DNA from: Saccharina japonica
Lineage: Eukaryota > Sar > Phaeophyceae > Laminariales > Laminariaceae
NCBI GenBank assembly: GCA_008828725.1
Contig: MEHQ01000919.1
Location: forward strand, 1 to 64,000
Direction: 5' to 3'
Length of the DNA: 64,000 bases
Within the stretch, counting starts at the first letter, position 1, and each line of letters begins with the position of its first letter. Shown here piece after piece: positions 20,990 to 31,597 of the stretch. A program made the translations under genes and the position numbers. A model generated the notes under the pieces. It was given only the letters and a program-made list of their open reading frames with translations. It was not told where the DNA came from and did no database searches.

Positions 20990-22310
20990 GCAAACCTTAC
21001 ACGCTAGATTACAGTGATCACCCTCATCTACTATGAGTATGATGAGGTCAAGCGACCCAGAAGGCAAACCTTCTTGCATTGCCCCTTTGGCTACCCAACA
21101 GTACATATTTCGACACATCATCGGAAATGTTCGACATATCATACCATCGAACATCTGCTGTACGGGTACCCTAACCAACTTCCCAACTGTGCGAGGGACT
21201 TGCGCCCAACTGGGCATCGTCACGATTTCAGTTTGGATCGTTGGATGTATTCCTGGAAACAACGCCTGTTTTGTGCGCCGTGCACCGCACGATCGAAACA
21301 GCTCTGGAACGAGTGACCGGGTTGGTTAGTAGACGGGCATTCTGGGAGACTGCACCGCTCGAACTGGGGCTGGTGAGACTGCCGTAAGGCAGTCTGCGAC
21401 TGAGTCGACTGTGCCTGAGTACAGGGGGTAAACCCGGATGTTTGCCGACGTTGAGTATACTCCTCGGATACTCCTCGGATTTTGCGGTCTATGCGGACAG
21501 TAATTTGAGCAATCGCACTACGGCCGTGACTCGCCTGCGGCTTGTTACGAGCTACAGAAGACAACAGAGTACTTACTCACTGCGTTGTCGACTGCTTGCT
21601 CCAACGTGGCAGCACTACGTTGTGCGCGGTCGCTCGACTCTTGTACAGTTCTGCAGCACGGAACTGAGCGTTGCCACTCGTACAGCTCCCGTGACAACCC
21701 TCTTTCAAAAATACCGATCTTAAGAGCTTCCGACTCGGAAACTCCAGTACGATCGGCTTGCCTGCTTAAATTGCTGAACTACCCCGGTGTTCGTTGATGA
21801 AATATGCAACGGAGTCAGTGTCATTACCATTGTACAAATGTCTTCAACTAAACGCACTACGGCATCAGCGGACAAGTGCGTGGATTCGAAGGCCAATTTA
21901 ACCTCGGACTACGACTTCGGGTGCCCTTTGCCTCGTCATCGGGCAGCAACTGGTGGTCGGCACTACGCCGCCACGGAACAAGGCCATGCATCAAATGTGT
22001 GTGAAGCATAGCTGCTTCCTCCTTGAGGACATACAGGAAACACTGCATTAGGCATGCATATATCAAATATGTAGTCATACCGACCCGAGACTTGAGGGAA
22101 ACCTTGACAAAAGCCTCATATTGGTTCATACGGTCCGCTGTGATATTTATGTCTCGTTCAGTACCCGAAACATTCGTTAAGGCTGGGAACTCGTTGGGAT
22201 TAATTCGCGTATTGGAAAAAGCTACAGGCTTGGGGGACTGTAACTGCTGCGTCGTACCAGGCGTAGCATGTATCGTACTACAGGGGTCCGCATAAAAGTT
22301 GGACCTGTTT
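20990..22310 (-). pseudogene. Gag-like region of gypsy relic
   Basis: The clearest part is a frame reading NPNEFPALTNVSGTERDINI, QYEAFVKVSLKSRVGM and KEEAAMLHTHLMHGLVPW (22200-21930). Further fragments read SGNAQFRAAELYKSRA (about 21650) and a Cys/His cluster CSLPECPSTNQPGHSFQSC (about 21330-21280) that resembles a degenerate zinc knuckle. Stops and frameshifts separate these blocks. Gag would package the element RNA. The N-terminal limit is uncertain because sequence upstream of 22310 resembles a different repeat on the other strand. Confidence 0.5.
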
Positions 22311-22819
22311 TTTTCCGGGAAATTTGTTTGAGATCTTTTGTTTTTCCGTGGCAACAATACAATACCGAAGAGCACAAAACAAATAATCGTATCTCCACCA
22401 GCTCTACAAGATAAGCATAGCTGGTGGTGTAGGCCTGCCGTGCTTGCCATGACCGCACTGACTTGGAGGTACTCTCGAGACCACTCCTGGCTCCGCCGCC
22501 CTTTTGTGGCGGGAGAAAAGTGCTTCGATCTGGCGGTGAGGCTTGCCGTTTCGAGTTGCATAAAATCTGCAAATCGTCTGTCCTAGCTGCGTTCTGCGGG
22601 ATTTTTTTCAGCACCGCCGTCGGACGTCGCGCGCAGCTAAATGTTGGTTGCTGTCCACACCAAGACCCAAGGGCAACTTTGTCCGTGTTTGCTTTTTTGT
22701 TTCGATGCGTTCATCGAGGAAAGTGCGTGGTGATTCGTACTCGTTCCTACCAGACGCGCGAGAAATCGCGGCGCGCTGGTTGTTTCCCTCGCAGCCCTCG
22801 CTGGTCAGCGGCTGACAGC

Positions 22820-23090
22820 TCGCTGCCGGAGGCTTCTCCTGTGCTGCGACGGCTTGAGGTGGTCTCCCGAGGTCAGAGGGGTCACTCCAGGGGCTGAGGC
22901 TTGTGGTGGGGTGGTTTGTGGAATGAAGAGGGGCTGGTGTTTGGAACTCGACCCTCGCTGTGGCTTTGTTAAGATTTGGGGGTACGTCTTTCTCTTGGGA
23001 TACCACCATGGACAACCCTACCAACGCTGGAAAGTGAGACTATTTGCCTCGCAGACGGCTCTCGTCAAACCCTCTGGTAGAGTAGAGTAG
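22820..23090 (+). pseudogene. Unidentified W-rich protein fragment, shared with 37.7 kb
   Basis: The plus strand reads LRRLEVVSRGQRGHSRG, then in shifted frames GLWWGGLWNEEGLVFE and LDPxxxxVKIWGYVFLLGY. The minus strand at 37597-37800 reads LRRLEAVSQGQRDHMRGW, then RENGLLFEVDP and LLRFSRYISLL. Residue-level agreement with frameshifts in one copy indicates a once-translated sequence, probably from a transposable element. I do not recognise the family. Confidence 0.45.
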
Positions 23091-23367
23091 CCCACCAGCT
23101 GGCGCCTGCATCCGTCCTCTCTAGCTCGAGCACAAGAGGCGGCGGCGGCTGCATCGGCTTTGCGTTTCAACCACAATGCACAAATATATATATACTAGGG
23201 AATAAGTGGCCCTCCCGCCCCCACGGCGGTAGGGCCAGATTGAAGCAAGTAGTAATGGAGATGATAGAGGGTCGAAATAAATATAATAGGAATAAATAGG
23301 AGACAAATTGACGGCGAAGGTTAATAGGAGTACAAATAATGGTGAAGAAAATAGAAACGATGGGGAC

Positions 23368-23507
23368 ATAAACACAACCAAAGATACAAGAGCTGCCAAA
23401 CAGTTAGACTTTGCGCATAGGTTTCCTTTGTTTCCGTGGTTTTTCAAAGGAAACCTATGCGCAAAGTCTAACTGTTTGGCAGCTCTTGTATCTTTGGTTG
23501 TGTTTAT
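23368..23507. repeat. Perfect inverted repeat: 63-bp arms, 14-nt loop
   Basis: Left arm 23368-23430 begins ATAAACACAACCAAAGATAC. Right arm 23445-23507 is its exact complement, ending TTTGGTTGTGTTTAT. The loop is TTTCCGTGGTTTTT. I found no mismatch over the 63 bp. RNA across it would form a long perfect hairpin; DNA would form a cruciform. Confidence 0.95.
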
Positions 23508-24589
23508 ATCCCTTCGGGAATGGTATGAGTGTGGTCAACAATGAAGCTCATGCTGCACATTGTCGGATGGCAAAGATGATGATAAGAATGATAAGATATA
23601 ATACGCTGAAGAAGACAGGAGAAGACAAGAAACAACAACCAAAATACAAACACAAGACTGTCAACGTGATAACTCCGGAATTAAAGAAGAGTAAACAACG
23701 TCGACAGCTCTAGCACAAAGCGTGTAGGGGCAAACCTATCCTCGGTTGTCAATATTTCAATGTCGGCGGATTTCCGAAGTCTAGATATAGGCCAACATAC
23801 GAGTATAAGCATCCGTGCATGAACACATCCCTGCGTAAATATAAACGATCTTGCTCAACGACTGTGGCCTTGGCTAGGGTGAACAGTCACCGTCGCCAGT
23901 GTACGAGAGAGTGCTGCGTGCTGTCTTACGTACTCATGTATCACTCGTATACCTGCACATACATACTCGTACGAAGTGCTTCTTGGAGCCGGGTCGTGAA
24001 TACCAAACAGCAACACATATACTACAGTAGCTGTACGTCAACTCAACACTACTATGATACACCATCATCAGCACTTATACGAGTACCATCACCAGTGTGT
24101 GGTACGAGAGGAGAGTGTCTTATGAACTCGTACACTCGTACATATGATATATACCTGCACATACATACATCTTGTCGGAAGCGCCCGGTAACATCTTGTC
24201 GGAGATCACCGTAAGGATCTCCCATGCAAGTATCACCAATTCACCCTGTCTCATAAGATCTCCGTATCTTATCGTGCAAACCAGATCTCGTGTGATCAAC
24301 AACCTGGCGTCTCTTCGACGCGTACACAGACAAGAAGGAAAGTGCCACAGGCTCAAGCTGTGAACCTGGAGCCCGTATTCATACTTGTATTCATACGAGT
24401 ACGCATGTACGACGGGGATGCGTAGTTGATACCAGGTTCGTTCATACCAGGTACCAGGTACCAGACACATACGTCAAGTACTCGTACGACGACGGGGATA
24501 CTTGGTTTTTTTATACCAGATACGTATCATATACAAAGAAAAAAATCGCATTTTTTCAAGTTTGACATTTTGACATATCGATCGACAAA
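23508..24589. other. No gene recognised
   Basis: Short frames only. It contains a cluster of GTACGAGTAC / ATACTCGTA motifs (23900-24150, 24380-24500) and ACCAGGTACCAGGTACCAG at about 24448-24466. Confidence 0.5.
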
Positions 24590-24705
24590 CCCAACGACTG
24601 CGTCATAAACTCTGAACGCATCGCGCTGGTGAGGACCTCCGATCCACCCTACGAGCGTAGTGCCACAGTTCTCACGCCTCGGTCGATGATATGCGGAGGG
24701 CGCAG
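24590..24705 (-). repeat. Dispersed repeat P1, inverted copy
   Basis: The inverse reads CGACCGAGGCGTGAG...GATGCGTTCAGAGTTTATGA...CGCAGTCGTTGGGTTTGTCG. It matches two direct copies at 27740-27850 and 27955-28062. Confidence 0.65.
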
Positions 24706-25479
24706 AGCAGGCGTCTGACGAAAACACAGTTAGTTGGTAGCTGAGTTCAAAACAGAACACGAAAACTCTATGCGATCGCAAGAACGAGTGTTTTAAGGTT
24801 TTTCGACAAAGACCGTCGGACGCCGCAAGCAACCGCTCGCCCCCTAGACTACGAATCGTAATGATACCTTCGAGGCCGCTATGTACACTTGCTGGCCTTG
24901 CCTGGTACGAAGGTCGTTAGCCGTGGATTGAGTCTATGTCGAGATCGAAGGTCAATCGTCGCATGCAGAATATATGTTCTATTTGTGGTTGATCTTGGAA
25001 TTGGGCATCAAAGCGAACTGCTGTGGTACGAATTTTTTTTTTTTCATCAGCGCTACTCTAAATTGCTATGATAAGAGTGGGCATCAAAGATCACTTGATT
25101 AAAGTATTGTTTTTTGGGCATCAGACGAACTATATATAATAGAGTAGATATATTCCTTTTTTTTGTTAAGTTCAAACTGCGATAATATTCCTTTCGTCAT
25201 CTTTGAATGCGGATTATTTTGTTTGTGCTCGCACATACTAAGGGTCGCTTCGTGCTGGACAGTGTTTGCGGTGTTGACCCAACAAACCGAAAAAAAAAAT
25301 GTTGATTGTGTTTTTCCGGTATCTCTCTCTGGCCCCCTGAATTACAGCAAAGTGTGTAATAATACGAGTACACGTAAATAGTTGAGAATATTGATGCAAA
25401 CAAATCCCGCATTATAAATCTATATATCTTAGTTCGCTTATCACATATGCACATCCTTAGGTCTGCGGATATCTCCAGC

Positions 25480-25923
25480 CTCTGATCGCCTTTCCGCGCG
25501 ATTTCTACGCTGAGGCGTGCCCCCGCCTCGCCTGCAACCGCCGGCTTAGCTGATCCGCCCGCTCGGCGCCGTAGCGCGCGCGCGAGGCCTCGACGTCGAG
25601 ATCTACGACGAGATCTACGAAAAATCGTGCCCTGTGAGCGTTTGGGCACATTGCCCACCGACAACGCCTATACCTTCGCGTGGTTTTTCACGTACGTGTT
25701 CTCTGACCTCCGACCCGTGGGGGGGGTCGGCTTCCCGGCCGCCGTCAACATGGTGGAGGCCTGCGCGGGAGGCTGTGTGCTCAGATCTGAGACGCCCCGA
25801 GAACACATACATGCCACCCAGGCTTTGTCGAGAACTGCCATCAATATTTTTTTCGCCGAGAGAGAGCTCCTGCTGCTGTACGCATACGTGTACGTATGTA
25901 TGTATGTAGTCTACAGCAAGTAG
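25480..25923 (+). other. GC-rich island with unassigned open frames
   Basis: Noticeably GC-richer than its surroundings between 25490 and 25800. The 98-codon plus frame at 25627-25923 reads DNAYTFAWFFTYVFSDLRPV, then GFPAAVNMVEACAGGCV. A second plus frame reads LDVEIYDEIYEKSCPVSVWA. Neither is recognised. This could be part of a host exon or a transferred fragment. There is no start, splice or homology evidence. Confidence 0.25.
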
Positions 25924-26648
25924 CACGTGTGATAAGAGACTAGCAGCTCATGCACTGTCAATGTTGTTGCGGAGCTCCTATGATTTGTACAGCAGCAGCT
26001 GTGATCGCACCTTTTTAGCGGACTACGCGCTGCATGCTGTTGAGGGTTTCAGCGTAAAAAAATGGCATTGGCAAACGGGGATGGGGAAACACGTTTTTTT
26101 GTCGTTTTTTACCGTTTTTGTTTTTTGTTCTCAGACGTATAGGAGGCGCGTAGATGTACACGTGCATCGGGTATATATCGACAACATGTATGTATCAGTA
26201 CTACTACTGCTGTACTACAACAGTACCTACCACGAGCAGTGAGCATCACAAGTATGTGGGTTGGATATGTATGACCACTATCAAAGATACACGCAGCATG
26301 TATCAGTTGATGTTGCTGTTGTCGCCGTTGTTCGCCTGTTTCGAATTTCGAAGATGTGTACTCGTAGTAGGTGTGTAGGCCCACACCGTGTACAGCATAC
26401 AATGCGCATGTGTCAGGCTTGTGACCAAGATACATACGAGCACACACGTAGATGAGTACAGCAGCAGCAGCAGTATCACATGTATTACGAGTACGGTTGC
26501 CACTCTCCGTGGGCAGTGTGCAGAGCGCTCTCAACTCTTGGCAGTACGTCTGATTTCCATCCTTCGACACAACGCTGCTGCTAACTAAAAACGTGTATAA
26601 CTCTTGGCATTACGTCTGACCCCCGCCCCGTCCTTCGCTACAATGCTG

Positions 26649-27446
26649 CTAACGTTCCGGCATCACGCAAGGCTGCGACCGGCGGCCGTCCAGGCCGCCG
26701 GCGAAGCCACTTGTAATACCCTGTTTTGATTTCCCACCTTCACACCTTGACCAGTGCTTTGCATCGGCAATTTTACCGACCGACGTCGTCTGTGATTTAA
26801 CGAGCACAGTAAAAACATCTTGCAACCCCCTTCCAACCGGTCCAACTTTTATGCGGACCCCTGTAGACACAGCGGGGGGACCTAAGAGGGGATTACTGTG
26901 CACAGCATTCAATAACGACATAACCTGCACGGTTTCACCTTTGGCGAGATGTTCGGTGATCACGTTGTTGAGCGCTTTCACGTTCGTGCTGTTGAAGAAG
27001 GGAGCACGAGACCTGGCTCCTCCTCCGTACTCTTGGCGATGGTGACAACGGTTGGGGGACTGTAAACGCCGCATACCTAGACGTGAACGGAAATGATGAC
27101 GATATTCAGAGTCGTACGCGCTCTCCCGAGAGCTGAACTTGCCGTTTTCGGTGTCTGGTGAGGACGCCTGTAAACCACCTGAACCGACAGCTCCACCTTC
27201 TCTTGCTGCCTCGCTACGTGTTGCGTCACCACCCCTTCCTCCTGTTGCATTGCTCGCTGCCTCGCCAGCTGAGACTCGGCGAACAGAGTCAGTGTGCCGA
27301 CTCGAACGATTCGCCGCAGCGACTTCGCGACTATCGCCACCTATGCTACCTCCATATTGGTGACTGGTGCCCATTTCCACTTCGGAGGGATGAGGCTCCT
27401 TTTCCTCCTCCTCGCGAAGGTGGTGCGAACCGGGTTCGCTGAACAT
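26649..27446 (-). CDS. Hypothetical 265-aa protein, possibly gag-like
   Basis: An uninterrupted frame from ATG (27446) to stop. The N-terminal ~130 residues are charged and low in hydrophobics (EEEEKEPHPSEVEMG, many S/R/G). The C-terminal half is more ordered, with KALNNVITEHLAKGETVQVM and TGVRIKVGPVGRGLQDVFTV. The stretch TGVRIKVGPV also appears on the plus strand at about 22278-22310, with a 25-26-base nucleotide match, so it belongs to a repeated element. A gag or nucleocapsid-like role is a guess from composition only. No neighbour supports a host gene. Confidence 0.35.
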   Translation of the reverse strand: MFSEPGSHHLREEEEKEPHPSEVEMGTSHQYGGSIGGDSREVAAANRSSRHTDSVRRVSAGEAASNATGGRGGDATRSEAAREGGAVGSGGLQASSPDTENGKFSSRESAYDSEYRHHFRSRLGMRRLQSPNRCHHRQEYGGGARSRAPFFNSTNVKALNNVITEHLAKGETVQVMSLLNAVHSNPLLGPPAVSTGVRIKVGPVGRGLQDVFTVLVKSQTTSVGKIADAKHWSRCEGGKSKQGITSGFAGGLDGRRSQPCVMPER

Positions 27447-27724
27447 GGAGGTGGTAGCGTTGGCATATCAACGTCGTGCGATGCGCACCAACACAGGAAA
27501 AAGAGACAAAGCCGTCGACGCCAACGTGGGGCGGTGCCTCTGGCAGGTTCTCTCTCGTGTGGGTTTGGTGTGGAGGACACACCGAGGTGGGTTGATGCCT
27601 CGGGTGTTCACGGATCGGAGTGACATACCTTGTTGGGTGGTTTTGAACTTGTGTGAAATAATGCGGTACTGTCTAGGGGAAGGGAACCTGGTATCCACAC
27701 CAAATATATTTGATCAGACACCTG

Positions 27725-28062
27725 GTCGGCACCCGCCACATACCACCGACCGAGGTGTAAGCACTTTGACACTAGGATGAGTTGGAGCCCCTAACCAGCA
27801 TGATCCGTTCAGAGTCCATGACGCAGTGGTTGGATTTGTCTTGTAGACTGTTCTTGTGATTATGAACGGATTGGATATGTTTTGTAGGCAGGTTTTTACA
27901 TACCAGCGGGCAAATGTGTTTTTTATCAGAAACCTGGCCGACGCACGCCACAAATAACCGACCGAGGTGTGAGCCCTGTGTCACTCGGGTGGGTCGGAGC
28001 CCCTAACCAGCACGATCCGTTCACGTTTCATGACGGAGTCGTTGGGTTTGTCGGTCGATGTC
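27725..28062 (+). repeat. Dispersed repeat P1, two direct copies
   Basis: Two ~120-bp copies (about 27740-27850 and 27955-28062) share CGACCGAGGTGTnAG, GGAGCCCCTAACCAGCA, GATCCGTTCA and GTTGG(A/G)TTTGTC. Their spacing is about 215 bp. An inverted third copy lies at 24590. Confidence 0.7.
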
Positions 28063-29794
28063 TACCGAGGGTTCTCATAAAAGCTGTCTCCAGAACCCGC
28101 AGTACAGGGGTTTCATGAACAAACTACGCGATGAGCTGTCCCTTGGCGTCTAAAAATTGCAGTAACTTTAGGCACATCTAATTATTATCTCGGATAAAGT
28201 GTGGAAATCGAGATATATATAGACGTAGTTGTAACAAAATTGGTAGTACGTAATATATGTACCAGCTGGTTCAAGTTGCAACACCCCAAATTGTGTCAGA
28301 CACGAATGCCGGTTGCAATATGACGAATGTCACACACTTTGTTTATCACACTGACCGCCATGAACAGTGCAGGACGGTGACATAGTCAATTTTTATGTTG
28401 GGGTCCAAGCACTGGCGGTAGCGGCGGAAATATGTCCCGACCGACCATGGGCCTTAAAAAGGCCAGAAACAGTCAGGCGTTTCCGTCGGAAGCATCGTCT
28501 TTTTTCCTGCATTTTTTTCTGAACGGGCCAGTTCCAGGAACTTCAAGTCATGTCTGCAAAAACTAGCGCAAACACATTCGAAGATTGGACTGCGTAGGGC
28601 AAATACAAAGTCGTTTTTAACGCCCAAAGCTGATCCAATACTGAAACTAGGTAATTACCAGACAGCTGCAAGATAGGCGTTTTTTCCGCACAAAAGCCCG
28701 AATGTCCACGCCGCCTTTTGAAGATAGGTCCCGAAATGTATTCACGTGTTATTTGAGCCCCTGCTAAGGCCTTGACGAGCGGTGTTTGTTTGGTTTTGTT
28801 TTCGTCCGACATTTGTCGTTTCTTAAGGCCCAAAGATCCAACTCCAAAACAAGAAAAAAGTGACGAAAAAACAAAACAAAACAAAACGAAAAACACCGTC
28901 CGTTAACGGGTTGGCAGGCGTTCATAGAACATATGTGCAAATTTCAGGAACCATCTCTCGAACACGGCGTCAACTTCCAACTCTGACTAAATTGGGGAAT
29001 TCACCTTGAACCAGCCTGTATGTTACGACGAATGAGTATACCCAGCCAGTATAGCACGACGAACAAGTATAACCAGCCAGTATAGGACGACGAATGAATA
29101 TTTCAAAAATAAACACTGAGCAAACCAAACAGCCAGTACGAGTACCATTTAGTCGGCGAAAATATTTTTAAGCTCCAACGTGGAAAGTTTTGGGAGTAGA
29201 TTGGTACTCTGCACAGATGCTGCTAGTATGTATTCACTGTGAAGCAGGGCAGTCGTTGCCCTCCTATTCCCTGGGTGTTACAAATTTTGACAAGGTCGGA
29301 AAGAAATCATAGTATTGTACCAGTGCCTCCGTATCCCGCGGCTCAGTATCGCGGCCCTCTATCCTTACAAGTATTTCCCAGCGAGCAGCAACTCGTAGGT
29401 TCGTTGTTGATGTGTGTTGAGCGAGGTACGACGTCTTTCCAAAGCAGTGACGTCGAGCCGAGCTAGCCCAGAAACAATGCTGGCGGCATCTGGCCGCGAC
29501 ACGCCAAAGAATCCGGTACTTCTACGAGAAGACGCTGTTGAATTCGGTGATGCAGGCCTGTCTCCATTATTGTCGTGTGTTGGGGTGCCTCTTCTAGGGA
29601 TTTGTTCGCCATGACCACAATTACACTACAGCAAACAGCAGCAGCAGTGCAACATCAGTAGTACAACAGCACCACCGGTCACACTTTGGCCTTTGTGACG
29701 CAACCACGGTGCTTTTGTGTTCGTATGATATGTATGTGCAGTGTTCACCAGGAGATGGATCCATGCAATTGTGTTAAATTCCACGTTCATTTTC
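28063..29794. other. No gene recognised
   Basis: A 117-codon minus frame (28543-28896) is the longest. Its N-terminus is hydrophobic and it then reads GPIFKRRRGHSGFCAEKTP. I cannot assign it. A CCAGCCAGTATAnnACGACGAA motif is repeated near 29041, 29074 and 29005. Otherwise nothing is seen. Confidence 0.4.
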
Positions 29795-29948
29795 GGAACC
29801 AAAATTTGGGGACGCATGAAGGGCATCCCCGGATTGGGAGAAAGCCTGCAGGAGGTACAGTGAGGGCAAGTGAAAGGCACAGAAGGACACTTGCTCTTCC
29901 ATCGACCGCAGCAGCACGAGGAAGTAGGTAGCGATAAGGGAAAACAAA
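29795..29948 (+). repeat. Split direct repeat A1
   Basis: Starts GGAACCAAAATTTGGGGACG and runs to GGGAAAACAAAG, just before the gag ATG at 29955. The first ~110 bp are almost identical to 34655-34765, and the remainder is diverged. Confidence 0.9.
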
Positions 29949-29954
29949 GGCACC

Positions 29955-30723
29955 ATGTCCATCGCATCCGCTACCGCAGGCGCCAGCGCGCTGGACACGG
30001 ACTGGGTGATCGGGGCGCTCCCATGTACCAAGCCAGGTATGAAGGGCGGCCCGAGGGTCTAGGACTTGTCCAAGATTATCAACTCAGGCGGGTCGAGCCT
30101 GGCACAGCTCTCGGTGCTGGAGTGTGCGGAGCTCCTCGCACCTCTAGTGGCAAGCTTGGGCCACCAGGAGACGTCGTCGTTACAGGCAATGACCCAGGCG
30201 ATGGGAGCGATGAGGCAACCGTCGGCACATCAGCCTTTCGGAAGGCGGCGGGACCTCGCATCATGGCAGCATGGGGCTTGGAAGGCCTGCGGGGCTCGCT
30301 GCATTCACGAGGCTCGAAGGTGTTCCTGCCAGCGCTGCGAGAGCAAGGCGCCGGAGTACCGCAGCCGTCCACCACCCAGCAGGAGCAGGTCGAGACCCCG
30401 GCCGTTCAGCAAGAAGTAGCCGAGCCTCGCAAGGGTCTACAGGAGACGGCTGCAGCACCGTTGGCTGGAGCGCCAGCGGATAGGGACCAAGACTCCGTGA
30501 TCGCGCAACTTCGAGCCCGTATGGCGGTTGTTGAAGCCTCGTGCGAAGTGGTGAAGACCGTCCCGGCCACAGGACCCGGAGCCGCTGGGGCGACAGCGGC
30601 GCCGGTTGGGACGACTACTGCCGCCCAGCGCGCGGCGGCGAACGATGTCCTCCAGCAGGGGGAGAACAAGAAATTCGTCGAGCTCGTGCAGACGAAGGAC
30701 GTGCCGCGCGAGGTGGGTGATGT
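29955..30723 (+). pseudogene. Gag-like protein of the DIRS element, broken
   Basis: ATG at 29955 follows A1 directly. The frame reads MSIASATAGASALDTDWVIG, hits TAG near 30060, then continues GGSSLAQLSVLECAELLAPL to about 30240. A frame change leads into an open frame ending near 30723 with QLRARMAVVEASCEVVKTVP, AAQRAAANDVLQQGENKKF and VELVQTKDVPREVGDV. The Ala/Gln-rich helical character and first position fit the structural protein of DIRS-like elements. Family identity is inferred from position; no zinc knuckle is seen. Confidence 0.55.
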
Positions 30724-30735
30724 GGGTTTTTCGAT

Positions 30736-30856
30736 ACTGGTACGTGTACATTGCCTGTGTGCTTCCGCCTATTCCCGTTTGCCGCGGTTTTTTCGGTACT
30801 AGTAAGTGTACTCTGCCTGTGTGCTACCGCCTATTCCCGTTTGCCGCCGACATGCC
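30736..30856 (+). repeat. 61-bp direct duplication
   Basis: TACTGGTACGTGTACATTGC ... CGCCTATTCCCGTTTGCCGC at 30736 is repeated with few changes at 30797. It lies at the junction where DIRS coding sequence is lost. Confidence 0.85.
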
Positions 30857-31597
30857 TCTTACTCGTACGTCGCTCCAACCGTGCACATGCCTACTTGTAC
30901 GCTGCTCCAACTGTGCAAACAAGAACACGCCACCGAAGCATGACACGCTACAGCAGTAGGCTGACCGTAAGGGTGTACTAAGGCCATGAGCGGCCGACGC
31001 CTGGCGTTTCCGGTGTATAGCGTGCATCGCCCGTTGACCGCCCCACGCGTTTACCGAATGAGCTGGGCATAGTACAGATCCCTCACAACATGTCATCACC
31101 AAATAATATTGAGTTTTAACTATTCATTAGGGTGAACCCACAGCTGGCGTATATATATAAAAAAGTTGGTTTATATACTCACAGCAGCAGTACGTAGTCG
31201 ATCTAGATCATTATGTGTGCGAGGGCTCAACAAAAGCAGTAGACCGATTCACTCTCGCCCTGTATACTGAAATGAGGACCCCGCTGTAAAGTAAAACAAC
31301 AGCAGTAGACCAACCCCGCTCGCTTGTGTAGGATGAGCACGTGATACGACCACGTGAGTACCCATCGATGCACTGCTGTGGGACGTTGGAGGGCAAACGA
31401 CCCGAAACTAGGTAGGGCCGTGCGCACAGCAACGCTTGATATAAGCCCACCGGATCATACTCCCGCATCCAAGCAAGGATGTGTCGTTCGGTGAGGAAAA
31501 AAAAAAATACGGACCCCCGAAGATGCAGAGCGGTCACAGTATGTACGTACACACAATAATACAACGAATCCATGCAATGACACCGATGGCGTGTTAA
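30857..31597. other. Non-coding gap inside the DIRS element
   Basis: Where the reverse-transcriptase palm should be, there are only short frames, TACGTAC/CAGCAG motifs and an A run (31498-31508). Foreign repeat-like DNA appears to have replaced the RT-coding part. Confidence 0.55.

Larger units (their letters stand above)
17906..22310 (-). mobile_element. Ty3/gypsy retrotransposon relic, minus strand
   Basis: Minus-strand order: gag-like frame (22310-21200), aspartic-protease-like motif (about 20600), integrase zinc-binding and first catalytic region (20280-19860), and a second integrase region (18030-17912). No reverse transcriptase or RNase H lies between protease and integrase, so an internal deletion is likely. 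About 1.8 kb of GC-rich repeats and CAG DNA separates the two integrase pieces. Frameshifts and stops occur throughout, and LTRs were not identified. LPGHLR and DLVEYKT are also present in the plus-strand copy at 43-45 kb, so the two are one family. Confidence 0.65.
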
